This document shows positions 24,441 to 32,119 of a stretch of DNA of 64,000 nucleotides, piece by piece. The notes beneath the pieces were generated by a model. The model was not told the origin of the DNA, ran no database searches, and saw nothing but the letters and a program-made list of their open reading frames with translations. The DNA comes from Paraburkholderia franconis. GTDB taxonomy: Bacteria; Pseudomonadota; Gammaproteobacteria; Burkholderiales; Burkholderiaceae. Numbering within the stretch: the stretch's first letter is position 1; the number at the start of each line of letters is the position of its first letter. Location of the stretch: contig NZ_WHNP01000024.1 of assembly GCF_009362735.1 (NCBI RefSeq), positions 62,001 to 126,000 on the forward strand, read 5' to 3'. The translations under genes and the position numbers were made by a program.

Positions 24441-25457
24441 ATGAACGCAATCGAAATCACCGAATTCGGTGCGCCGGAAGTCTTGAAGCTCGCCGAGCGG
24501 CCGACGCCTGAGCCGAAACCCGGCGAAGTGCTGATCAAAGTTTCCGCATCGGGCGTGAATCGTCCGGACGTGTTCCAGCGCAAGGGCGGCTATGCGCCGC
24601 CGCCTGGCGCGTCGGATCTGCCGGGGCTGGAAGTGGCGGGCGAAATCGTCGGCGGAAATATCGACGAGAAGCGCAATCCGTTCGGTCTCAAGATCGGCGA
24701 TCGCGTGTGCGCGCTGATGGCGGGCGGCGGTTACGCGGAATACGCGACGGTGCCGCTGCTGCAGTGCCTGCCCGTGCCGAACGGTTTCTCCGATGTCGAA
24801 GCGGCGGCTTTGCCTGAGACCTTCTTCACCGTCTGGAGCAATGTTTTTGACCGTGCGATGCTCGGCAAAGGCGAGGGCGGCGAGAACGAAACGTTCCTCG
24901 TGCAGGGCGGCTCGAGCGGCATCGGCGTGACGGCGATCCAGATCGCGCATGCGCTCGGCTTTCGTGTGTTCGCGACGGCCGGCACGGACGAAAAGTGCCG
25001 CGCGTGCGAGTCGCTTGGCGCAGAGCGTGCGATCAACTACAAGACGGAAGATTTCGTCGAAGTGATCAAGTCACTCACGAACGACCGCGGCGTCGACGTG
25101 ATCCTCGACATGGTGGCAGGCAGCTACGTGCCGCGCGAACTGAAGGCGCTCGCCGACGGCGGCCGTCTCGTGATCATCGCGCTGCTCGGTGGCGCGAAGG
25201 CCGAAGTGAATCTGAACGACATTCTGCGCCGTCGTCTGACGGTGACGGGCTCGACGCTGCGTCCGCGTCCAGTCGAATTCAAGGCGAAGATCGCGGCGCA
25301 ACTGAAGGAACGCGTGTGGCCGCATCTCGAAGACGGCACGATCAAGCCGGTGATCTACAAGGTTTTCCCGGCCGCGCAGGCGGCGCAGGCGCACGAGCTG
25401 ATGGAAAGCAGCCTGCACGTCGGCAAGATCGTGCTGAATTGGGGCGCGGATGCTTGA
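24441..25457 (+). CDS. NAD(P)H quinone oxidoreductase (PIG3-type medium-chain reductase)
   Basis: A 338-residue zinc-independent medium-chain dehydrogenase/reductase. The N-terminal GroES-like domain has SASGVNRPDVFQRKGGYAPPPGASDLPGLEVAGEI, typical of TP53I3/PIG3-like quinone oxidoreductases. The Rossmann domain has the nucleotide loop VQGGSSGIGVTAIQIA in place of the usual GxGxxG. The zinc-binding cysteines are absent. The ATG at 24441 is chosen because GGGAGAG lies six bases upstream; an in-frame TTG at 24426 is less likely. It probably reduces quinones with NADPH in the cytosol. It lies between pnp and tpiA with its own upstream terminator. Confidence 0.93.
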   Translation: MNAIEITEFGAPEVLKLAERPTPEPKPGEVLIKVSASGVNRPDVFQRKGGYAPPPGASDLPGLEVAGEIVGGNIDEKRNPFGLKIGDRVCALMAGGGYAEYATVPLLQCLPVPNGFSDVEAAALPETFFTVWSNVFDRAMLGKGEGGENETFLVQGGSSGIGVTAIQIAHALGFRVFATAGTDEKCRACESLGAERAINYKTEDFVEVIKSLTNDRGVDVILDMVAGSYVPRELKALADGGRLVIIALLGGAKAEVNLNDILRRRLTVTGSTLRPRPVEFKAKIAAQLKERVWPHLEDGTIKPVIYKVFPAAQAAQAHELMESSLHVGKIVLNWGADA

Positions 25458-25477
25458 CAGCGCCCATTTAATTGAGT

Positions 25478-25507
25478 TTGACCCGGTCTGTCAGCACACA
25501 GTAAAAT
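25478..25507 (+). promoter_or_regulatory. Putative sigma-70 promoter for tpiA
   Basis: TTGACC (25478-25483), 18-base spacer, TAAAAT (25502-25507). It lies 117 bases before tpiA and is a strong match. Confidence 0.7.
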
Positions 25508-25624
25508 CGTGTGTTTTGCGCGTTCTGCATGAATTTTGCAGGCGGACCGCGGGCACCAGAGAGCTGGGGACGCTGACGAAGCGGAGGCGTCCAGGACCCG
25601 CACCACGATAAAACGAGCGAGACG

Positions 25625-26404
25625 ATGGCGAAACAACGAGCAAAACTGGTAGTCGGTAACTGGAAGATGCACGGTCGGCTTGCCGACAACCGCGTGCTGC
25701 TGCAAGCCGTATCGCACGGCGCGAACGATCTTCCGGACGATGTGCGAGTCGGCGTATGCGTGCCGTGTCCCTATCTGGCGCAAGCGCAGTCGCTGCTGGA
25801 AGGTGGCCGCGTCGCGTGGGGCGTGCAGGATGTGTCCGCGTACACGCAGGGCGCCTACACCGGTGAAGTCGCTGCCGAAATGGCTGCCGAGTTTGGCGCG
25901 TCGTTTGCGATCGTCGGACACTCCGAGCGTCGTGCGTATCACCGCGAAAGCGGCGAGACCGTCGCGGTCAAAGCGCAGCGCGCGCTCGAAGCAGGCTTGA
26001 CGCCGATCGTCTGCGTCGGCGAAACGCTCGAAGAACGCGAGTCGGGCAAGACGGAGCAGATCGTGGGCGCGCAACTCGATGCGGTGCTCGCGAAGCTGTC
26101 GGTGGGCGATTCGGCTCGCATCGTCGTTGCCTATGAGCCCGTGTGGGCCATCGGCACCGGCAAGAGCGCGACGGCGCAACAGGCGCAGGATGTTCATGCG
26201 TTCCTGCGCGCGCGTCTCGCGGCGAAGGGCGACGATGTGGATAGCGTTCCGCTGCTGTACGGCGGCAGCGTGAAGCCGGAGAACGCGGAAGAGTTGTTCA
26301 GCCAGCCGGATATCGACGGCGGTCTGATTGGCGGCGCATCGCTGAAAGACAAGGATTTCCTGGCAATCTGCAGTGCAGCTGTCGCGGCGACCACCGCGCG
26401 CTAA
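25625..26404 (+). CDS. tpiA: Triosephosphate isomerase
   Basis: Glycolytic enzyme interconverting dihydroxyacetone phosphate and glyceraldehyde 3-phosphate. The 259-residue TIM barrel shows the catalytic set: VGNWKMH (Asn and Lys), IVGHSERR (electrophilic His), and AYEPVWAIGTGKSA with the catalytic Glu and the flexible loop. The phosphate-binding LYGGSVKPEN and IDGGLIGGASL follow. The N-terminus is normal at the ATG of 25625. It leads the tpiA-secG pair common in many bacteria. Confidence 0.98.
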   Translation: MAKQRAKLVVGNWKMHGRLADNRVLLQAVSHGANDLPDDVRVGVCVPCPYLAQAQSLLEGGRVAWGVQDVSAYTQGAYTGEVAAEMAAEFGASFAIVGHSERRAYHRESGETVAVKAQRALEAGLTPIVCVGETLEERESGKTEQIVGAQLDAVLAKLSVGDSARIVVAYEPVWAIGTGKSATAQQAQDVHAFLRARLAAKGDDVDSVPLLYGGSVKPENAEELFSQPDIDGGLIGGASLKDKDFLAICSAAVAATTAR

Positions 26405-26494
26405 CACACGACAAGACAGAGTGCCCGGGCGAGGATGACCCATTGCGCGCAGCATGTGTTGTTGCGCGGTTAAATAAAGACTCAGGTGAGTGTG

Positions 26495-26884
26495 ATGCTG
26501 TATTTGAAAACGTTGATCATTGTCGTGCAGTTGCTGTCGGCGCTTGGCGTCATCGGCCTCGTGCTGTTGCAACACGGCAAGGGCGCCGACATGGGGGCGG
26601 CCTTCGGTAGTGGCGCATCGGGCAGTCTCTTCGGCGCGACGGGCTCTGCTAATTTTCTGTCACGTACGACTGCGATACTGGCAGCAGTGTTCTTCGCCAC
26701 CACGTTGGCACTGACGTACATCGGCGCGTATCATTCGAAACCTTCGGCAGGCGTGCTCGGTGGTGCTCCTGCAGCGGCTCCTGTGGTTGCATCGACTGCT
26801 CCTGCTGCGTCTGCACCGGCTAATGCATCGGCTGCAGTTGCTGCATCTGCAGCTTCTGCGCCAGGCCAGGACGTGCCGAAATAA
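26495..26884 (+). CDS. secG: Preprotein translocase subunit SecG
   Basis: A 129-residue inner-membrane subunit of SecYEG that assists protein export. Two membrane segments lie at about 4-23 and 54-74. Between them is the conserved loop LLQHGKGADMGAAFGSGASGSLFGATGSANFLSR. The C-terminus is an Ala/Pro/Val-rich periplasmic or cytoplasmic extension ending DVPK, common in Burkholderia relatives. The ATG at 26495 follows AGGTGAG; in-frame GTG codons at 26486 and 26492 are alternatives. Confidence 0.95.
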   Translation: MLYLKTLIIVVQLLSALGVIGLVLLQHGKGADMGAAFGSGASGSLFGATGSANFLSRTTAILAAVFFATTLALTYIGAYHSKPSAGVLGGAPAAAPVVASTAPAASAPANASAAVAASAASAPGQDVPK

Positions 26885-26910
26885 ATTTTCGAGGGAAACG
26901 CGTTTGTGCG

Positions 26911-26939
26911 TTGAACAAACTGCTTAAGCGGGTTACAAT
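26911..26939 (+). promoter_or_regulatory. Promoter for tRNA-Leu
   Basis: TTGAAC (26911-26916), 17-base spacer, TACAAT (26934-26939). Transcription would start near 26946, about 50 bases before the tRNA. Confidence 0.75.
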
Positions 26940-26996
26940 TCAAGTCTTGAAGCGATTCGCGGGTTTTACAAGTTGTTTTCCCGGATTGCAGACAGT

Positions 26997-27081
26997 GCCG
27001 ACGTGGTGAAATTGGTAGACACGCTATCTTGAGGGGGTAGTGGCGAAAGCTGTGCGAGTTCGAGTCTCGCCGTCGGCACCA
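26997..27081 (+). tRNA. tRNA-Leu (anticodon GAG), CCA encoded
   Basis: An 85-base class II tRNA. The acceptor stem GCCGACG (26997-27003) pairs with CGTCGGC (27071-27077), followed by A and CCA. The anticodon stem CTATC/GGTAG encloses loop TTGAGGG, giving anticodon GAG for CTC/CTT leucine codons. A long variable arm (TGGCGAAAGCT region) and the T-loop GTTCGAGTC are present. It sits between secG and nuoA with its own promoter and terminator. Confidence 0.97.
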
Positions 27082-27090
27082 ATGTTATCT

Positions 27091-27128
27091 AATGCCAGCC
27101 GCTTGCTTCAGCTTCGGCTGGCATTTTC
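27091..27128 (+). terminator. Rho-independent terminator after tRNA-Leu
   Basis: AATGCCAGCCG (27091-27101) pairs perfectly with CGGCTGGCATT (27115-27125), followed by a short T tract. It implies that the nuo operon has its own promoter in 27129-27240, though no strong match was found there. Confidence 0.85.
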
Positions 27129-27253
27129 ACTTCTAGGGTGGTGTTTGCTGTGGGCTTTCGACATCAAGCATCCCGAAGTGTTTCGCGTCAGGGGTTGTTC
27201 AAAGTAGTCCACGTCTCCTGACGTCACTCAGAACCAACCGATTGAGGATAGCT

Positions 27254-27613
27254 TTGAACCTCGCAGCCTATTTCCCCGTATTGTTGTTCCTCCTCGTGGG
27301 CACCGGTTTAGGCGTAGCACTGGTCAGTATCGGCAAGATCCTCGGTCCGAATCGGCCGGATACCGAAAAGAACGCACCGTACGAGTGCGGTTTCGAAGCA
27401 TTCGAAGATGCGCGCATGAAATTCGATGTGCGCTACTACCTGGTTGCCATTCTCTTCATCATTTTCGACCTTGAAACAGCGTTCCTGTTCCCGTGGGGTG
27501 TTGCCCTGCGCGATATCGGCTGGCCGGGCTTCATCTCGATGATGATTTTTCTGCTCGAATTCCTGTTGGGCTTCGCCTATATCTGGAAGAAAGGCGGCCT
27601 TGATTGGGAATGA
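27254..27613 (+). CDS. nuoA: NADH-quinone oxidoreductase subunit A
   Basis: A 119-residue membrane subunit of respiratory complex I with three membrane segments (about 4-26, 62-84, 88-110). The conserved loop ILGPNRPDTEKNAPYECGFEAFEDARMKFDVRYY holds the Cys-containing quinone-channel region. The start is taken as TTG at 27254, with GAGGA ten bases before it; this gives the MNLAAYFPVLLFLLVG N-terminus usual in Burkholderia. An in-frame TTG at 27242 is possible. First gene of the 14-gene nuo operon. Confidence 0.96.
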   Translation: MNLAAYFPVLLFLLVGTGLGVALVSIGKILGPNRPDTEKNAPYECGFEAFEDARMKFDVRYYLVAILFIIFDLETAFLFPWGVALRDIGWPGFISMMIFLLEFLLGFAYIWKKGGLDWE

Positions 27614-27675
27614 CGGGTTAATCGCCGGTTTGCATGGGTGGCGATGGCTCGCCGCCCGTCTGGAGTGGAAAACAA

Positions 27676-28155
27676 ATGAGTATCGAAGGGGTCTTGAAGG
27701 AAGGGTTTGTCACCACCACGGCTGACAAGCTGATCAACTGGACGCGTACCGGTTCCCTGTGGCCGATGACGTTCGGTCTCGCGTGTTGTGCTGTCGAGAT
27801 GATGCATGCGGGCGCCGCCCGTTATGACCTCGATCGTTTCGGCGTGGTGTTTCGTCCGAGTCCGCGTCAGTCGGATGTGATGATCGTCGCCGGCACGCTG
27901 TGCAACAAGATGGCGCCTGCGCTGCGTAAGGTCTACGACCAGATGGCCGAGCCGCGCTGGGTGATTTCGATGGGTTCGTGCGCGAACGGCGGCGGCTACT
28001 ATCACTACTCGTATTCGGTGGTGCGTGGTTGCGACCGTATCGTCCCCGTCGATGTGTATGTACCGGGTTGCCCGCCCACGGCTGAAGCGCTGGTGTACGG
28101 CGTGATCCAGCTGCAGGCGAAGATCCGCCGCACCAATACCATCGCCCGTCAATAA
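27676..28155 (+). CDS. nuoB: NADH-quinone oxidoreductase subunit B
   Basis: A 159-residue peripheral-arm subunit that binds the terminal [4Fe-4S] cluster N2 and passes electrons to quinone. Cluster ligands are visible in [10 protein letters not shown] (two adjacent Cys), [13 protein letters not shown] and [11 protein letters not shown]. The ATG at 27676 is chosen for family length; the frame opens 42 bases earlier. Gap from nuoA is 62 bases. Confidence 0.98.
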
Positions 28156-28176
28156 GGCCAGAGCCTCCCCCACAAT

Positions 28177-28779
28177 ATGGCAAGCAAACTCGAGACCCTC
28201 AAAGCGAACCTCGAGGCGGCCTTTGGCGGCCGCCTGACGAGCATCACCGAATCCATCGGTGAGCTGACCATCGTCGTGAAAGCGGGCGATTACCTCGAAG
28301 TGGCAAAGCGTCTTCGCGATGACGCGACGCTTCACTTCGAGCAGCTGATCGACCTGTGTGGTGTCGACTATCAAACTTACGGTGAAGGCGCTTACGAAGG
28401 TCCGCGTTTTGCCGCTGTCCTGCATCTGCTGTCCATCTCGAACAACTGGCGCCTGCGCGTGCGCGTGTTCGCACCGGACGACGATGTGCCTCTGGTTCCG
28501 TCGGTCGTCGAGATCTGGAATTCGGCCAACTGGTATGAGCGCGAAGCGTTCGACCTGTACGGCATCGTCTTCGAAGGTCATCCGGACCTGCGCCGCATCC
28601 TGACCGATTACGGTTTCATCGGTCATCCGTTCCGCAAGGATTTCCCGGTTTCCGGCTACGTCGAAATGCGCTACGACCCGGAAGAGAAGCGTGTCGTCTA
28701 TCAGCCGGTGACGATCGAGCCTCGGGAAATCACGCCGCGCGTGATCCGCGAGGATCGCTATGGCGGCCTGAAACACTAA
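28177..28779 (+). CDS. nuoC: NADH-quinone oxidoreductase subunit C
   Basis: A 200-residue, 30-kDa-type subunit of the complex I Q-module. Landmarks are HFEQLIDLCGVDY, the central SVVEIWNSANWYEREAFDLYGIVFEGHPDLRRILTDYGF signature and the C-terminal REITPRVIREDRYGGLKH. It is separate from NuoD here, unlike the NuoCD fusion of E. coli. It follows nuoB by 21 bases and precedes nuoD by 9 bases. Confidence 0.98.
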   Translation: MASKLETLKANLEAAFGGRLTSITESIGELTIVVKAGDYLEVAKRLRDDATLHFEQLIDLCGVDYQTYGEGAYEGPRFAAVLHLLSISNNWRLRVRVFAPDDDVPLVPSVVEIWNSANWYEREAFDLYGIVFEGHPDLRRILTDYGFIGHPFRKDFPVSGYVEMRYDPEEKRVVYQPVTIEPREITPRVIREDRYGGLKH

Positions 28780-28788
28780 GAGAACGCC

Positions 28789-30042
28789 ATGGCAGAGATC
28801 AAGAACTACACGCTCAACTTCGGCCCGCAGCACCCGGCAGCGCACGGCGTGCTGCGCCTCGTGCTCGAACTCGACGGCGAAGTGATCCAGCGCGCCGATC
28901 CGCACATCGGCCTCCTGCACCGCGCGACCGAAAAGCTCGCGGAGAGCAAGACGTTTATCCAGTCGGTGCCGTACATGGACCGTCTCGACTATGTGTCGAT
29001 GATGGTCAACGAGCACGGCTATGTGCTCGCGATCGAAAAGCTGCTCGGCATCGACGTGCCTATTCGCGCAAAGTACATCCGCGTGCTGTTCGACGAAGTC
29101 ACGCGCGTGCTGAACCACCTGATGTGGATCGGCGCGCATGCGCTCGACGTCGGCGCGATGGCGGTGTTCCTCTACGCGTTCCGCGAGCGCGAAGACCTGA
29201 TGGACGTGTATGAGGCGGTGTCCGGCGCACGGATGCACGCGGCGTACTATCGTCCGGGCGGTGTCTATCGCGATCTGCCGGACGCGATGCCGCAATACAA
29301 GGCATCGAAGATTCGCAATGCGAAGGCATTGTCGAAGCTGAACGAGAACCGCCAGGGCTCGCTGCTCGATTTCATCGAAGACTTCTTCAACCGCTTCCCG
29401 AAGTACGTCGACGAGTACGAAACGCTGCTCACCGACAACCGCATCTGGAAGCAGCGTCTGGTCGGCATCGGCGTCGTGACTCCGGAGCGCGCGTTGCAGC
29501 TGGGCCTGACGGGCGCGATGCTGCGCGGCTCGGGCGTCGAGTGGGATCTGCGCAAGAAGCAGCCGTATGAAGTGTATGACCAGCTGGACTTCGACATCCC
29601 AGTCGGCGTGAATGGCGATTGCTACGACCGCTATCTGGTGCGTGTCGAAGAAATGCGTCAATCCACGCGCATCGCGAAACAGTGCATTGAATGGCTGCGC
29701 AAGAATCCCGGCCCTGTGATGACGGACAATCACAAGGTCGCGCCGCCGTCGCGCGTCGGCATGAAGTCGAACATGGAAGATCTGATTCACCACTTCAAGC
29801 TCTTCACGGAAGGCTTCCACGTGCCGGAAGGAGAAGCGTACGCGGCCGTCGAGCATCCGAAGGGCGAGTTCGGCATCTATCTCGTGTCGGATGGCGCGAA
29901 CAAGCCGTATCGCCTGAAGATTCGCGCGCCGGGTTATGCGCACCTGTCCGCGCTCGACGAAATGGCGCGCGGTCACATGATCGCCGACGCCGTGACGATC
30001 ATCGGCACGCAAGACATCGTGTTCGGTGAAGTCGATCGCTAG
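28789..30042 (+). CDS. nuoD: NADH-quinone oxidoreductase subunit D
   Basis: A 417-residue, 49-kDa-type subunit lining the quinone-binding cavity with NuoB. The start LNFGPQHPAAHGVLRLVLELDGE carries the conserved His and quinone-contacting loop. HIGLLHRATEKLAE, GARMHAAYYRPGGV and the C-terminal GTQDIVFGEVDR are family features. A 158-base gap follows before nuoE; it contains a terminator-like hairpin. Confidence 0.98.
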   Translation: MAEIKNYTLNFGPQHPAAHGVLRLVLELDGEVIQRADPHIGLLHRATEKLAESKTFIQSVPYMDRLDYVSMMVNEHGYVLAIEKLLGIDVPIRAKYIRVLFDEVTRVLNHLMWIGAHALDVGAMAVFLYAFREREDLMDVYEAVSGARMHAAYYRPGGVYRDLPDAMPQYKASKIRNAKALSKLNENRQGSLLDFIEDFFNRFPKYVDEYETLLTDNRIWKQRLVGIGVVTPERALQLGLTGAMLRGSGVEWDLRKKQPYEVYDQLDFDIPVGVNGDCYDRYLVRVEEMRQSTRIAKQCIEWLRKNPGPVMTDNHKVAPPSRVGMKSNMEDLIHHFKLFTEGFHVPEGEAYAAVEHPKGEFGIYLVSDGANKPYRLKIRAPGYAHLSALDEMARGHMIADAVTIIGTQDIVFGEVDR

Positions 30043-30135
30043 GCGAGTTCACTAGCAGTATTCATCAAGGCGCGCGCTCACGTAGCCGATAACGCATGAG
30101 AAGCGGGGCGCGCGTCAAGCAAAGGAACGCCGGGT

Positions 30136-30166
30136 CTGTCGCAACACGCAGTGCGCGACAGGTTTT
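30136..30166 (+). terminator. Terminator-like hairpin inside the nuo operon (nuoD-nuoE gap)
   Basis: CTGTCGC (30136-30142) pairs with GCGACAG (30155-30161) across a 12-base loop and is followed by GTTTTC. The short stem suggests partial termination or an RNA-processing/stability element. Function is inferred. Confidence 0.5.
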
Positions 30167-30200
30167 CGTTCGGTAGGAATTGAAAGAGTCGTGTCTGAAA

Positions 30201-30686
30201 ATGATCTCAGCTGAAGGCCTGAAAGAAATCGATCGTGCGATCACGAAGTACCCCGCCGATCAGAAACAGTCCGCCGTGATGGCGGCGCTGGCCGTCGGTC
30301 AGCAGGAGCATGGCTGGCTGTCGCCCGAACTGATGCAGTTCGTCGCGGACTATCTCGGCATGCCGGCCGTCGCCGTGCAGGAGGTCGCGACCTTCTACAC
30401 GATGTTCGAGACGTCGCCTGTCGGCAAACACAAGATCACGCTCTGCACGAACCTGCCGTGCCAGCTCGGTCCCGATGGCGGTTCGGACAGCGCCGCCGAA
30501 TATCTGAAGCAGAAGCTCGGCATCGACTTCGGCGAAACCACCCCGGACGGCAAGTTCACCCTGAAAGAGGGCGAGTGCATGGGTTCGTGCGGTGACGCTC
30601 CCGTGCTGCTCGTGAACAACCATCGGATGTGCAGCTTCATGAGCCGCGAGAAGATCGACCAGCTGCTCGAGGAACTTTCGAAATGA
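30201..30686 (+). CDS. nuoE: NADH-quinone oxidoreductase subunit E
   Basis: A 161-residue, 24-kDa-type subunit of the NADH-oxidising module, binding [2Fe-2S] cluster N1a. Cluster ligands lie in LCTNLPCQLGPDG and GECMGSCGDAPV. The helical N-terminus begins MISAEGLKEIDRAITKYP. The ATG at 30201 is preferred; in-frame TTG at 30180 would add seven residues. The stop overlaps the nuoF start (ATGA). Confidence 0.96.
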   Translation: MISAEGLKEIDRAITKYPADQKQSAVMAALAVGQQEHGWLSPELMQFVADYLGMPAVAVQEVATFYTMFETSPVGKHKITLCTNLPCQLGPDGGSDSAAEYLKQKLGIDFGETTPDGKFTLKEGECMGSCGDAPVLLVNNHRMCSFMSREKIDQLLEELSK

Positions 30687-32011
30687 CGTCTTTGCACGAT
30701 CGTCACATCAAACCGCTGATTCTCGCCGGCCTGAACGGCGACAACTGGCATCTTCAAGACTACGTGGCGCGCGGCGGCTACAAGCAGCTGCGCCGTATCC
30801 TCGAAGAGAAGATTCCGCCGGAGCAGGTGATCGCCGACGTGAAGGCTTCGGGTCTGCGCGGCCGTGGCGGTGCGGGCTTCCCGACTGGCCTGAAGTGGAG
30901 CTTTATGCCGCGCCAGTTTCCGGGGCAGAAGTATCTCGTCTGCAACTCTGACGAGGGTGAGCCGGGTACGTTCAAGGATCGCGACATCCTGCGCTGGAAT
31001 CCGCATTCGCTGATCGAAGGCATGGCCATTGGCGCGTACGCGATGGGCATTACGGTCGGCTACAACTACATCCACGGCGAAATCTTCGAAGTCTACAAGC
31101 GCTTCGAAGAGGCGCTGGAGGAGGCGCGCGCAGCCGGCTTCCTCGGCGACAACATCATGGGCTCGGGCTTCTCGTTCCAATTGCACGCGCATCACGGTTA
31201 CGGCGCCTACATCTGCGGCGAAGAAACCGCGCTGCTCGAATCGCTGGAGGGCAAGAAGGGCCAGCCGCGCTTCAAGCCGCCGTTCCCGGCGAGCTTCGGC
31301 GTGTACGGCAAGCCGACCACGATCAACAACACCGAAACGTTCGCAGCCGTGCCGTTCCTGCTGGAGGTCGGTCCGCAGGCTTACCTCGAAATGGGCAAGC
31401 CGAACAACGGCGGCACGAAGATCTTCTCGGTGTCGGGTGATGTCGAGCGTCCGGGCAACTACGAAATCCCGCTCGGCACGCCGTTCTCGACGCTGATGGA
31501 ACTCGCAGGCGGCATGCGCGGCGGCAAGAAGATAAAGGCCGTGATTCCCGGCGGTTCGTCGGCGCCCGTGATTCCGGGCGACATCATGATGCAAACCGAC
31601 ATGGACTACGATTCGATCGCGAAGGCGGGTTCGATGCTGGGTTCCGGCGCTGTCATCGTGATGGACGAGACGCGCTGCATGGTGCGCTCGCTGTTGCGCC
31701 TGTCGTACTTCTATTACGAAGAGTCGTGCGGTCAGTGCACGCCGTGCCGCGAAGGCACGGGCTGGCTGTATCGCGTCGTGCATCGCATCGAACACGGCCT
31801 CGGCCGCCCGGAAGATCTGGATCTGCTGAACTCGGTCGCCGAGAACATCATGGGCCGCACGATCTGCGCGCTCGGCGATGCGGCTGCCATGCCCGTGCGT
31901 GGCATGCTCAAGCACTACTGGGACGAATTCGAGTATCACGTCGCCAACAAGCGTTGCCTCGTCGGCGGTCATGCGGGCGCAGCGGCGGCATCGGAAACGG
32001 TCGCTGCATAA
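30683..32011 (+). CDS. nuoF: NADH-quinone oxidoreductase subunit F
   Basis: A 442-residue, 51-kDa-type subunit that binds NADH, FMN and [4Fe-4S] cluster N3. The FMN/NADH glycine-rich loop RGRGGAGFPTGLKW is at about 60-75, GEETALLESLEGKKGQPR is in the middle, and the cluster motif SCGQCTPCREGTGW lies near 350. ATG at 30683 overlaps the nuoE stop, so the two are translationally coupled. A 108-base gap with a GC-rich hairpin separates it from nuoG. Confidence 0.98.
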   Translation: MTSLHDRHIKPLILAGLNGDNWHLQDYVARGGYKQLRRILEEKIPPEQVIADVKASGLRGRGGAGFPTGLKWSFMPRQFPGQKYLVCNSDEGEPGTFKDRDILRWNPHSLIEGMAIGAYAMGITVGYNYIHGEIFEVYKRFEEALEEARAAGFLGDNIMGSGFSFQLHAHHGYGAYICGEETALLESLEGKKGQPRFKPPFPASFGVYGKPTTINNTETFAAVPFLLEVGPQAYLEMGKPNNGGTKIFSVSGDVERPGNYEIPLGTPFSTLMELAGGMRGGKKIKAVIPGGSSAPVIPGDIMMQTDMDYDSIAKAGSMLGSGAVIVMDETRCMVRSLLRLSYFYYEESCGQCTPCREGTGWLYRVVHRIEHGLGRPEDLDLLNSVAENIMGRTICALGDAAAMPVRGMLKHYWDEFEYHVANKRCLVGGHAGAAAASETVAA

Positions 32012-32044
32012 CGCCAGAGTAAAGCCAGAGGCAGGCGCGGGAGC

Positions 32045-32072
32045 CGCCGCTTCGCGCCAAAGCGCAGCGGCG
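32045..32072 (+). promoter_or_regulatory. GC-rich hairpin between nuoF and nuoG
   Basis: CGCCGCT (32045-32051) pairs with AGCGGCG (32066-32072), and inside it GCGC (32054-32057) pairs with GCGC (32062-32065) around CAAA. No T-run follows, so it is not an intrinsic terminator. A role in mRNA stability is possible. Confidence 0.5.
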
Positions 32073-32119
32073 AGCGGGCGAACGATTGAGCGGTAACAGG
32101 TTAAGGAAGATTGACCATC

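Noticed and set aside
27577..30012. An 811-codon open frame on the minus strand across nuoB-nuoD
   Set aside because: Antisense shadow of nuoB, nuoC and nuoD; no ribosome site, no recognisable motifs.
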